Assembly (NCBI GenBank): GCA_900767585.1
Contig: CAAFZP010000047.1
Span: 1-12,574 of the forward strand
Length of the DNA: 12,574 nt
Direction: 5' to 3'
Source: Lachnospiraceae bacterium
GTDB taxonomy: Bacteria > Bacillota > Clostridia > Lachnospirales > Lachnospiraceae
Positions 5,726 through 12,323 of this stretch are shown here, piece by piece. The notes beneath the pieces are model-generated. The model saw nothing but the letters and a program-made list of their open reading frames with translations. It was not told where the DNA came from and did no database searches. How positions within the stretch are numbered: the stretch's first letter is position 1; every line of letters begins with the position of its first letter. The position numbers and the translations under genes are program-made.

Positions 5726-7822
5726 CTACTTCTCCAGATTGTTGTATGCCTCCATGACGGTACTGTACATCGTATCGCTATAACATTTTATCAATTCTCC
5801 ATATTTGTTTTGATAATCGATAAATGTCTGTTCATCCACCGGCTGCCCATCAATCTCACATTCCTGATAATGTCCATCCATATAATATGCATTTGCACCG
5901 GAAATTTCATTAAATGCACTGCCATCCTCTGCGAGCTGATAATATCCCCTTGGCGCTGACATATGCATGCCAAAATACTCAAACAAAATGCCTTTCTTTT
6001 CCTGGTAACTATATTCCATCGCATATCCGCTCGATTCCTTAACCAGTTCCCCCGTATTTTTATTATAGGATAACACGCCATTTCCCTGCAGGTCCTGATT
6101 CCAGAAATATAGTTCCGGTATGTTATCGCTGTTGATATATATCAATCTGCATAAATATCTGCTTCCTAAGTTGCTCATAAATGTCTGATATGCACTCAGC
6201 ACCGGTCCGACAAGCTTCAATTCTTCTGCCTCTGGCGTACCGTCTTTGACATAGGAATATGTTTCACCACCACTTTCTTTAATATAAGTTTCATACAATA
6301 AGCGGTTATCTTCGTCAATTCTATATTGATCCCCTGTCCACACAAGTGTCGGCCGGCTGCCACCCAGGTCCACAACAAGTCCTTCATGCAATACAAAATA
6401 ATGAAGCGTCTCGCCGTTATAAAGCTCAACGACTTGCGAATCATGATACTCCGCTGTCGTATCCGCATTGTCTGCATCTGCATGCACATATCCACATGTC
6501 TCACACAGGATCACATGTCGTTCTTCTCCCATTTGTCCCATGCCAGACTCTCCATCACATATCCAGTCTCCGATATACTTTTTTCTGATATCGTCTGTGA
6601 CCTGTCCTTTTTCAAAATCATACTTCTGCCCATCCGGACACGCTACCATAATTTTATCTTCGTCTTTTATCGTCAACTCATATGTGATGTCCGGATTTGT
6701 TTGTTTCTGATACCGCAGATGTCCATTTTCACCTTCACAATCCCACTGATCCAGCGTCGTTATAATTCCATAATCCGTTCCGCCAAATGCATAATAAACT
6801 GCCAGTCCCTCGTTTCCGCCACTTGTATTATAACCAATATAGATACCTGCATTATCTGCCTGCCAGTACCCAAGAAATGGCGATTTTTCGCTAATCATTT
6901 TTATATAGCTATACGTATTGTCTGCAACCGTTTCGACGTCTTTCTTTTCGCCAGTGTAATAAGTTTCTTCCACCTGCGGCATCACCTGCCACTCATCCAC
7001 GCCTGTATCGGAAGATACATATACTGCAACGTTTCCATACACATCAAAAGAAAATGCATACCCCTGCGCACCATATTTTGTATATCGTAAAGCTTCCAAA
7101 GGACCCATGTTTGTTTGATACGCAGTCTGGAATGACTGTGGCAGATACTCCATGTCCCCTTCTATCGAAATCGGAATATCCGCATATCTCTGCATATCAC
7201 TCCACACCTGTTCATCTGCCAGACAGATTTGAATTCCGGTCATAACTTCCTTTGCCTGAATTATATCTGACTCCTGACGGTCTTTTTCCACATACTGTAA
7301 ACACCCCGGCAAAATATACCAGTTTCTGCCAACCTGATACATAATCACCTGTGTCAGGGACTCCACACTTGTCTCATCTCCGGTTACATCCAATGTGGCA
7401 ATCTCCATTTTGTTGTAATTAACGCCTGCGTCTGCAAGAAGCAGTTCCTCTACATCTTGACAAACTGCCGGATCTATGTCATCTGCCGCTTGTGATTCCC
7501 TGAGTTTTAATGCAACCATTCCATTTGTTTCCCGAAGATTGCTGCTCCATGTTATCAGATCAGGATTGCCTTTTTGAAAGATCTGTCTCCCTGCATTCTT
7601 TTGTTCTTTTGGGAACATCAATGCAAGCATCTCTTCCTTGTCGTTTGCATTCAATGCAGTCTCAAATTTTTGAATTGTTTTTTCCTGTGACCTCCCCAAA
7701 AGCAACAGAAACATCCATGTCGTTGCCGCTCCAATGGCCAGACAAAGGCAAATGAGTATGATTACAAGCTTATTTCTTTTTTCCGTTCGCAAGCCCAAAT
7801 ACAGCACCACAGATACCACCAA
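5726..7822 (-). CDS. Large single-pass membrane protein of unknown function
   Basis: I do not recognise a named family. The product is up to 698 residues. One strong hydrophobic helix (about 18-43, IILICLCLAIGAATTWMFLLLL) follows a basic TEKRNK stretch, so the roughly 650-residue remainder is probably extracytoplasmic. It is acidic and rich in Tyr and Gly, with a Cys pair in CETCGYVHADADNAD (about 455). There is also a degenerate D-x-N-x-D-x-x-PEL-like segment (INSDNIPELYFW, about 590), resembling repeats common in Lachnospiraceae surface proteins. The start is uncertain: there is no in-frame ATG near the front. TTG at 7820-7822 is the first candidate. GTG at 7808-7810 or 7805-7807, behind a GGTGG sequence, and TTG at 7790-7792 are others. 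All overlap the rhomboid gene, so coupled translation is likely. The stop is TAG. Confidence 0.8.
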   Translation of the reverse strand: MVVSVVLYLGLRTEKRNKLVIILICLCLAIGAATTWMFLLLLGRSQEKTIQKFETALNANDKEEMLALMFPKEQKNAGRQIFQKGNPDLITWSSNLRETNGMVALKLRESQAADDIDPAVCQDVEELLLADAGVNYNKMEIATLDVTGDETSVESLTQVIMYQVGRNWYILPGCLQYVEKDRQESDIIQAKEVMTGIQICLADEQVWSDMQRYADIPISIEGDMEYLPQSFQTAYQTNMGPLEALRYTKYGAQGYAFSFDVYGNVAVYVSSDTGVDEWQVMPQVEETYYTGEKKDVETVADNTYSYIKMISEKSPFLGYWQADNAGIYIGYNTSGGNEGLAVYYAFGGTDYGIITTLDQWDCEGENGHLRYQKQTNPDITYELTIKDEDKIMVACPDGQKYDFEKGQVTDDIRKKYIGDWICDGESGMGQMGEERHVILCETCGYVHADADNADTTAEYHDSQVVELYNGETLHYFVLHEGLVVDLGGSRPTLVWTGDQYRIDEDNRLLYETYIKESGGETYSYVKDGTPEAEELKLVGPVLSAYQTFMSNLGSRYLCRLIYINSDNIPELYFWNQDLQGNGVLSYNKNTGELVKESSGYAMEYSYQEKKGILFEYFGMHMSAPRGYYQLAEDGSAFNEISGANAYYMDGHYQECEIDGQPVDEQTFIDYQNKYGELIKCYSDTMYSTVMEAYNNLEK

Positions 7823-8372
7823 TCACATGCGTAAACTGTGAGATATTGTCCTGTTTTGTCACTGCATCGATAATCTCCGCACCCACATATATGACAATAA
7901 TCAGAATCATCGTCAAAGGAATCCGGTCATCCACCATACACGAAGCGGATGTCAGCACGATAAACATAAATACAATACCGCTTGCGCCGAGCAATGCCAC
8001 ATGCGGAAAAAATAAAATATTCAAAAGTCCGGAAATAACTGCTGTCATCACGATCATCAAAAGCAGCTTTCCACTTCCGTATTTATCTTCCAGAATTGGT
8101 CCAAGCAGCAAAAACAACATCATATTTCCCGCATAATGCGACCAGTTTGCATGCCCAAGGCAATGTCCAACCAGGCGGATTATAAAGGGGATGCCAAACT
8201 TCGAACGATAGACAGAGAAAAACAACATATTTGTTTTTCCATTTGTAATCATATTTAAAATCAGTGTAAAGAGTGAAACAAGTGCGAATGTCAGCACGAC
8301 CGGTGCATTGTAGCTGATGCCACGAAATTTCTTATGTTCCTTATTTCCCGGAACATTCTGGTTCATATCCAT
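7770..8372 (-). CDS. Rhomboid-family intramembrane serine protease
   Basis: This 200-residue polytopic protein has about six hydrophobic segments. Catalytic features fit rhomboid proteases: Ser131 in LLGASGIVF (the GxSG motif), His182 in FTHVIGGICGAVFG, and the HxxxN motif His79-Asn83 (SHYAGNMM) in the second core helix. Rhomboids cut transmembrane substrates within the bilayer. The ATG at 8370-8372 is chosen because GGAGG (8381-8385) lies 8 nt upstream. An ATG 10 codons further up lacks such a site. The last roughly 50 bp overlap, in another frame, the gene for a large single-pass membrane protein, which as a type II-like membrane protein made in the same operon is a natural candidate substrate. 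That link is inference from context. Confidence 0.9.
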   Translation of the reverse strand: MDMNQNVPGNKEHKKFRGISYNAPVVLTFALVSLFTLILNMITNGKTNMLFFSVYRSKFGIPFIIRLVGHCLGHANWSHYAGNMMLFLLLGPILEDKYGSGKLLLMIVMTAVISGLLNILFFPHVALLGASGIVFMFIVLTSASCMVDDRIPLTMILIIVIYVGAEIIDAVTKQDNISQFTHVIGGICGAVFGLANGKKK

Positions 8373-8380
8373 ATGTACTC

Positions 8381-8385
8381 CCTCC
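8381..8385 (-). promoter_or_regulatory. Ribosome site fixing the rhomboid start
   Basis: GGAGG, within the run GGGAGGGAG, lies 8 nt before the ATG at 8370-8372. It favours this start over the ATG at 8400-8402, which has no such site. Confidence 0.75.
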
Positions 8386-8459
8386 CTAACCATAGAATGC
8401 AAATCTATAATGCTGTTTTCATACGAATATCCCCAGAGTACTTCCGCCCATGATATATC

Positions 8460-8512
8460 GTCTGTATAGCATATTCATTCTACCATGATTCGAGCGAATA
8501 TGCTACACAGAC
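8460..8512 (-). terminator. Long hairpin between the anti-sigma gene and the rhomboid gene
   Basis: Two 17-base arms (8460-8476 and 8496-8512) pair with a single mismatch around a 19-nt loop. On the minus-strand transcript the mismatch becomes a G-U wobble, so all 17 positions pair. This suggests that the RNA of the sigma/anti-sigma operon, 52 bp past its stop, is what matters. There is no T tract after it, so it may be a Rho-assisted terminator, a 3'-end stabiliser or a processing site. An intrinsic terminator is less certain. Confidence 0.5.
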
Positions 8513-8563
8513 TTTCGGGAAAGACTTATGGCATAACTGTCTGCTCCATATACAGATTGATTA

Positions 8564-9610
8564 TCATTTTAATGGCAGCCATTCATTTCCGATTTCCACC
8601 CGTTCCACCTGCGAGATGTCAATCGGCATCGAAAATTCGATTACAAAGTCGATTTCCTGCCGTTCCTTGTCATAGTGTTCGGATCCGCCTGCCTGAAAAT
8701 CTTTTCCATCCAGATACGTTCCGTCCTTCATCTTGATCTTGATATACTCATGCAATGAAAAATCCCCGATACTTGTGAATTTCAGCATCCGTTCGCTTAT
8801 CGTTGCTTCCACGATCTTCGCCGAATTGCTGCAATCGAGCGTGCCCGGTTCGAATTTGCTTTCCTGCAATGCAAATTCCAGTGTCCAGTCTGCTTCCTCG
8901 ATCAAAACCGTATCAGAATACAGTGCCTCCAGATCCGCCGCATCCCGGTCTGCGTATTTCGGATCGGATTTATCAATATGCGTCGTCTCGCCATTTAAAC
9001 CATCGAATTTCATCGTAAGCACATCCCCCTCCTCGAGCTCCATGCCATCCGGAACCAGGTAAATGCTGTCATACATCCGCTGATTTTCTTTCAGATCACT
9101 TTCCTCTCCAAGGATCTGGGACGATATCTGTTCTAATCTTTGATCTCCGTAATAAAGGTCTCCTCCCCGCATCCGGAAATCCACATCATACGTTTCTGCG
9201 TCATAATCCAGATAGGTCACTGTCCAGATCACATCCACCATATCTCCGGTCGTGATTGCCTTCGCAACCTCAAATGTAAGTTTGGTCTTAGCATTTGTGA
9301 CGACCTTCAATCCATTTGCGTAATCTTCTTCGATATATTCCCGGTCTACGTACTGCTCCGGCACTTTCTCCGTCCGATCGTTATGGAAGATTTTATCCAG
9401 CATGCCTTCTGAATTTGCGTAAGCAATCCCTCCTGATAACACCACTCCTCCGATCAGAGCCGCCGCAATTGTCCGCCATACATGTTTTTTTCGATTACCC
9501 TGAAGCTTTGTCCGTACCCTCCGGATACACGCAGCTGCTTCCATCTCTGAAAATTCCATATATTCTTCCTCTGAATGAACCTGATTTAAAACCTCATATA
9601 TATCCCTCAT
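8564..9610 (-). CDS. Membrane-anchored anti-sigma-type protein (DUF4179-like), partner of the ECF sigma factor
   Basis: This 348-residue protein has an N-terminal cytoplasmic segment (1-43: MRDIYEVLNQV...EMEAAACIRRVRTKL). One membrane helix follows (about 46-65, TIAAALIGGVVLSGGIAYA), then a large extracytoplasmic domain. The opening, the single helix and the C-terminal beta-rich part ending in ISQVERVEIGNEWLPL resemble Firmicutes DUF4179 proteins, which are habitually encoded behind an ECF sigma factor. The cytoplasmic part should hold the sigma factor at the membrane until a signal acts on the outer domain. It lacks the His-Cys-Cys zinc motif of ZAS anti-sigmas, as expected for this class. 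Its ATG overlaps the sigma stop in ATGA (9607-9610), so translation is coupled. The assignment to DUF4179 is from memory of the family. Confidence 0.85.
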   Translation of the reverse strand: MRDIYEVLNQVHSEEEYMEFSEMEAAACIRRVRTKLQGNRKKHVWRTIAAALIGGVVLSGGIAYANSEGMLDKIFHNDRTEKVPEQYVDREYIEEDYANGLKVVTNAKTKLTFEVAKAITTGDMVDVIWTVTYLDYDAETYDVDFRMRGGDLYYGDQRLEQISSQILGEESDLKENQRMYDSIYLVPDGMELEEGDVLTMKFDGLNGETTHIDKSDPKYADRDAADLEALYSDTVLIEEADWTLEFALQESKFEPGTLDCSNSAKIVEATISERMLKFTSIGDFSLHEYIKIKMKDGTYLDGKDFQAGGSEHYDKERQEIDFVIEFSMPIDISQVERVEIGNEWLPLK

Positions 9611-10167
9611 ATCCGTTCCTCCAATCTTTTATGATTTTTCCGCACTTTCTTCTTCGCCCTGGAGATCTTACTATAAATGGCGGAATCCGATACTCCATAT
9701 TCTTCAGCAAGCACGTCCACGTCTTCCTCCTCCGCATAATAGCGAAGCAATATCTGACGTTCTTCTTCCTTCAATCCTTTCAGAAGTTTCTCTGTCTCCG
9801 TGGAGATCTCCTGTTCCAGCGTATCAATCCGGTCATTTCTCGCCAGCTCGCTCTCATAATTCGAAACATCCTCTTCCATACAGGTCCGGCTGTATCTGCG
9901 CAGATAGTCAATCGAGCGGAACCGGGCAATGGAAATAATCCAATTTCGGAAACTTCCTTTTGCCGCATCAAACCGCTCAATATGTTCCCACACATCCATG
10001 AATACATCATCCATGCACTCTTCCATTTCCTCCGGAAGTCCCGCAAGGTTGTGGTTCACCGCAGCCTTCACATAGCCGCCATATTCACGGATCACATACT
10101 CCAAAGCCTTCTCATTGCGTCTTTTTAATTTCTCCACAAAATTCTTTTGCGTAATAATTTGTTTCAC
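9607..10167 (-). CDS. ECF-type RNA polymerase sigma factor
   Basis: This 186-residue group IV sigma factor contains region 2 (about 20-92, with the DDVFMDVWEHIERFD and FRNWIISIARFRSIDYLRR core-binding and -10-recognition helices). Region 4 follows (about 125-180, LKEEERQILLRYY, then the helix-turn-helix VLAEEYGVSDSAIYSKISRAKKKVRK). It directs polymerase to target promoters when released by the membrane protein encoded immediately downstream. The start is unusual. The GTG at 10165-10167 is part of GGGGGTGA, itself a near-perfect Shine-Dalgarno. In-frame ATT codons at 10156-10158 and 10153-10155 are ideally spaced behind it and would begin the protein 5-6 residues before NFVEKLKRRNEKAL, as in typical relatives. 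The true N-terminus is therefore open by up to 4 residues. Confidence 0.92.
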   Translation of the reverse strand: MKQIITQKNFVEKLKRRNEKALEYVIREYGGYVKAAVNHNLAGLPEEMEECMDDVFMDVWEHIERFDAAKGSFRNWIISIARFRSIDYLRRYSRTCMEEDVSNYESELARNDRIDTLEQEISTETEKLLKGLKEEERQILLRYYAEEEDVDVLAEEYGVSDSAIYSKISRAKKKVRKNHKRLEERI

Positions 10168-10224
10168 CCCCGTATCAGTCTAAAGATATCTTCACTTTAT
10201 TATCCGATCATTTCTCCTGTTTTC

Positions 10225-10254
10225 TTGCAAAATTATATTATTTACATTTTGCAA
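10225..10254. promoter_or_regulatory. Dyad in the divergent sigma/XRE intergenic region, possible operator
   Basis: TTGCAAAAT (10225-10233) and ATTTTGCAA (10246-10254) form a perfect 9-bp inverted repeat with a 12-bp spacer. On the minus strand a TATAAT (10232-10237) lies within it and could be the -10 of the sigma gene, although no good -35 was found. A third similar half-site, ATTTTGCGA, lies at 10263-10271 beside the -35 of the XRE gene. The arrangement suits binding by the adjacent XRE regulator. This is inference. Confidence 0.45.
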
Positions 10255-10271
10255 ACTTTTTTATTTTGCGA

Positions 10272-10300
10272 TTGCCATTTATCCTCATTATGTGTATAAT
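10272..10300 (+). promoter_or_regulatory. Promoter of the XRE-BRO operon
   Basis: The -35 is TTGCCA (10272-10277), followed by a 17-bp spacer and a perfect -10 TATAAT (10295-10300), 46 bp before the XRE start codon. The spacing is optimal. Confidence 0.85.
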
Positions 10301-10345
10301 AATTATATTAAAATTTTTACCAAACTCTAACAAGGAGATAAACAC

Positions 10346-10714
10346 ATGGCGAAAAATCAATTTGCTCATTTATTAAAATATTATCTACGTTTTAACGAAA
10401 TGTCGCAAGTAGATCTGGTAAATGCACTTGGATATGATAAATCTACCGTATCCGGCTGGTGTTCCGGAACCCGTGTTCCAAAATTAGATACAATTATAGA
10501 CATCGCAAATTATTTACATGTTGATCCCGGAAATTTGATTATTGAATCAAGAGAGGCACAACCTCTTCTAAGCAAAAGAGTTATTCATATTGCCGAGCAA
10601 ATCGCAAATAGCAAGGTTCTTTCCCTTCTTTTTGACGCCGCATGTGATGCTTCTCCAGAAGATATCCAGACTGCACTTACTATGCTGCAGGCATTAAAGA
10701 AAAAAGGAAACTAA
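10346..10714 (+). CDS. XRE/Cro-CI family helix-turn-helix regulator
   Basis: This 122-residue protein has a lambda-repressor-like DNA-binding domain at about residues 5-65: the helix-turn-helix SQVDLVNALGYDKSTVSGWCSG, then PKLDTIIDIANYLHVDPGNLI. A short helical C-terminal part (about 75-120) has no recognised domain and could be a dimerisation segment. There is no LexA-type peptidase domain, so it is not a self-cleaving repressor. The ATG follows AAGGAG at 8 nt. The BRO-N gene begins 26 bp after its stop and both share the promoter at 10272-10300. As in many prophage-like modules, it may repress its own promoter and be relieved by the BRO-type partner. That role is inferred from context. Its AT-richer coding sequence differs visibly from the genes to its left. 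Confidence 0.9.
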   Translation: MAKNQFAHLLKYYLRFNEMSQVDLVNALGYDKSTVSGWCSGTRVPKLDTIIDIANYLHVDPGNLIIESREAQPLLSKRVIHIAEQIANSKVLSLLFDAACDASPEDIQTALTMLQALKKKGN

Positions 10715-10740
10715 TTTATTACAAATTTACAAGAAGGAAG

Positions 10741-11652
10741 GTGAACATTTTCTTTTTCTTTGTTTATGATGATGATACCAATACTACGGTTCCGGTTGAG
10801 GTGTCAGATACATCATCACTTGATGAACAGGAACTCGAATTTTTCTTTGACGACAAGGTGCGAAAAGTATGGCATTCCAAAGAAGAAGAATGGTATTTTT
10901 CCATAGTAGATGTATGTCAGGTATTAACTGATAGCCCTAGCTATCAGCAAGCACGTAATTATTGGAAAGTGTTAAAATCCCGACTCATTAGTGAAGGTTT
11001 TGAACCGGTTACAAAATGTAACCAGTTCAAAATGAAAGCTGCTGATGGAAAAATGCGACTTACCGATGCTGCCAATACAGAACAGTTACTCCGCATCATC
11101 CAATCAATACCATCAAAGAAAGCCGAGCCATTCAAACAATGGCTTGCATATGTAGGAAAACAACGGCTCGATGAGGAGATAGATCCTCAAATTGCAATTG
11201 ACCGTGCAATTGAATCTTATCGTAAAAAAGGATATTCCGAAGCATGGATTTCCCAGCGTCTGCGTGGCATTGATATTCGGAAGGAAATGACCAACGAATG
11301 GAAACGTGCTGGCGTTACAGAGCCAAGACAATACGCTTCTCTTACTAACATATTGACTACTGCATGGTCCGGTAAAACCGTTCAAGAATACAAAAAGCTG
11401 AAGGGTTTGAAAAAAGAAAATTTACGTGATAATATGACCAACACGGAACTCGTCCTAAACGCACTTGCCGAAATCTCAACTACTGAAATTTCGAAGGCCA
11501 CAAACCCACAAGGACTGCCCGAGGCAACGGACGCCACTATTCAAGGTGGAAACATTGCAAAAAATGCACGTGAATCTCTGGAAAAGCAAATAGGGCGAAG
11601 CATTTTATCTCCTTTGAATTCACATACCCCTAATTTGCTAGATGACAAATAA
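10741..11652 (+). CDS. BRO-N domain protein, prophage antirepressor/DinD-like
   Basis: The product is about 303 residues. A BRO N-terminal domain (about 40-140) reads VRKVWHSKEEEWYFSIVDVCQVLTDS, then YWKVLKSRL, then TDAANTEQLLRIIQSIPSKKAEPFKQWLA. This fold is found in phage antirepressors and large DNA virus BRO proteins and binds nucleic acid. The C-terminal half (about 148-290: AIDRAIESYRKKGYSEAWISQRL, TAWSGKTVQEYKKLKGLKKENLRDNMT, TTEISK) is the conserved partner domain of a widespread bacterial BRO-N family; its function is not known to me. The first 38 residues look variable. The only early start candidates are GTG at 10741, which is part of an AAGGAAGGTGA ribosome site, or the ATT at 10747. 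It follows the XRE gene by 26 bp in one operon and ends at the terminator at 11664. Confidence 0.9.
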   Translation: MNIFFFFVYDDDTNTTVPVEVSDTSSLDEQELEFFFDDKVRKVWHSKEEEWYFSIVDVCQVLTDSPSYQQARNYWKVLKSRLISEGFEPVTKCNQFKMKAADGKMRLTDAANTEQLLRIIQSIPSKKAEPFKQWLAYVGKQRLDEEIDPQIAIDRAIESYRKKGYSEAWISQRLRGIDIRKEMTNEWKRAGVTEPRQYASLTNILTTAWSGKTVQEYKKLKGLKKENLRDNMTNTELVLNALAEISTTEISKATNPQGLPEATDATIQGGNIAKNARESLEKQIGRSILSPLNSHTPNLLDDK

Positions 11653-11663
11653 AAAGTTATTAA

Positions 11664-11706
11664 AAAACGGTGGAAACCCTTGATTCTACAAGGTTTCCAC
11701 CGTTTT
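11664..11706. terminator. Bidirectional intrinsic terminator between the BRO gene and the tRNA array
   Basis: AAAACGGTGGAAACC (11664-11678) pairs with GGTTTCCACCGTTTT (11692-11706). The stem extends by three pairs past one bulged C to a 6-nt loop. The plus strand ends in TTTTAATT and the minus strand in a six-T tract. It therefore serves the plus-strand XRE-BRO operon and the converging minus-strand tRNA transcript. Confidence 0.95.
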
Positions 11707-11713
11707 AATTATA

Positions 11714-11799
11714 TGCCGGCAACCGGAATCGAACCGGTACGGGAGATTAGTCCCGCAGGATTTTAAGTCCTGTGCGTCTGCCAGTTCCGCCATGCCGGC
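11714..11799 (-). tRNA. tRNA-Leu (anticodon TAA)
   Basis: A complete 86-nt class II tRNA. The acceptor GCCGGCA pairs with TGCCGGC, the discriminator is A, and the anticodon loop CTTAAAA sits on a CAGGA/TCCTG stem. A long variable arm (GCGGGACTAATCTCCCGT) is present, and the T loop is GGTTCGATTCC. CCA is not encoded. It is the last gene of the minus-strand array, just before the terminator. Confidence 0.97.
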
Positions 11800-11811
11800 A
11801 AATTTGAACAA

Positions 11812-11831
11812 CGCTTATGCAGTTGTAAGCG
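11812..11831. repeat. Hairpin in the Leu-Asp tRNA spacer
   Basis: CGCTTA and TAAGCG form a perfect 6-bp stem around TGCAGTTG. It overlaps the last two bases of tRNA-Asp. It may guide 3'-end processing. Confidence 0.5.
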
Positions 11832-11903
11832 ACCCGGATGGGGTTCGAACCCACGACCTCCGCCGTGACAGGGCGGCGCTCTAACCAGCTGAGCCACCGG
11901 GCC
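11830..11903 (-). tRNA. tRNA-Asp (anticodon GTC)
   Basis: A complete 74-nt cloverleaf. The acceptor GGCCCGG pairs with CCGGGTC, the discriminator is G as expected for Asp, and the anticodon loop CTGTCAC sits on a CCGCC/GGCGG stem. CCA is not encoded. Confidence 0.97.
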
Positions 11904-11913
11904 AAATATTTGA

Positions 11914-11999
11914 GCAGTTGCATATGAACGCAAACTCCGTCTGCAGGCAACTGCGTGCATCATGAGGTCTCTTCCCGCTTACAGCGGGATCCTCATGAT
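11914..11999. repeat. Two inverted repeats in the Asp-CAT tRNA spacer
   Basis: GCAGTTGC (11914-11921) pairs with GCAACTGC (11947-11954). A stronger structure pairs ATCATGAGG (11959-11967) with CCTCATGAT (11991-11999), and contains CCCGC/GCGGG (11974-11978, 11984-11988) around a TTACA loop. No T tract follows on the minus strand, so this looks like a structured spacer or processing signal more than a terminator. Confidence 0.65.
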
Positions 12000-12005
12000 A
12001 TATAG

Positions 12006-12079
12006 TGGACGTTCAGGGACTCGAACCCGGGACCGATCGGTTATGAGCCGATTGCTCTAACCAACTGAGCTAAACGTCC
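12006..12079 (-). tRNA. tRNA with CAT anticodon (Ile2-like, or elongator Met)
   Basis: A complete 74-nt cloverleaf. The acceptor GGACGTT pairs with AACGTCC, the discriminator is A, and the anticodon loop CTCATAA sits on an ATCGG/CCGAT stem. The opening GGACxTTTAGCTCAG and the CTCATAA loop resemble Firmicutes tRNA-Ile2, whose CAT is modified to lysidine to read AUA. Elongator Met tRNAs of these bacteria usually have TTCATAC. The anticodon alone cannot separate the two. Confidence 0.93.
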
Positions 12080-12152
12080 GTATTGTCGATATACCTGTAT
12101 ACCCACAACATACATCAATATGAAACTTTCCTGCTTCGTATCCAATGTACAA

Positions 12153-12225
12153 AGCCGATGATCGGACTCGAACCGATAACCTGCTGATTACAAATCAGCT
12201 GCTCTGCCAATTGAGCCACATCGGC
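12153..12225 (-). tRNA. tRNA-Thr (anticodon TGT)
   Basis: A complete 73-nt cloverleaf. The acceptor GCCGATG pairs with CATCGGC, the discriminator is T, the anticodon loop TTTGTAA sits on a GCTGA/TCAGC stem, and the T arm is ATCGG/CCGAT. A rearranged partial copy of its 5' half lies 11 bp upstream. Confidence 0.97.
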
Positions 12226-12236
12226 ATATTTTCTAT

Positions 12237-12315
12237 CAGCTGATTTGTAATCAGCTGCTCTGCCTGCGACCAACTCACTTCGTTCGTTGATCTTAATGAA
12301 TTGAGCCACATCGGC
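12237..12315 (-). pseudogene. Broken tRNA-Thr 5' half with inverted anticodon arm and 34-bp D-loop insertion
   Basis: Reading on the minus strand from 12315, the sequence copies tRNA-Thr exactly through GCCGATGTGGCTCAATT. It is then interrupted by 34 bp (12265-12298) and resumes with GGCAGAGCAGCTGATT. At that point the anticodon loop is the reverse complement of the intact gene's: plus strand TGT (12246-12248) instead of ACA. It sits in a perfect 9-bp dyad CAGCTGATT/AATCAGCTG (12237-12257). The variable region, T arm and 3' acceptor are absent, so no tRNA can form. The flanking ATATGCCG is duplicated too. The pattern fits duplication plus a template switch at the anticodon hairpin. Confidence 0.85.
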
Positions 12316-12323
12316 ATATATCG

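Noticed and set aside
7770..7790. A AAA AAG heptamer just before the rhomboid stop, as a possible -1 frameshift site fusing it to the next gene
   Set aside because: The heptamer is in the dnaX-like phase, but a -1 shift meets a stop after four codons. The downstream gene lies in the other (+1) frame, so the heptamer cannot create the fusion.
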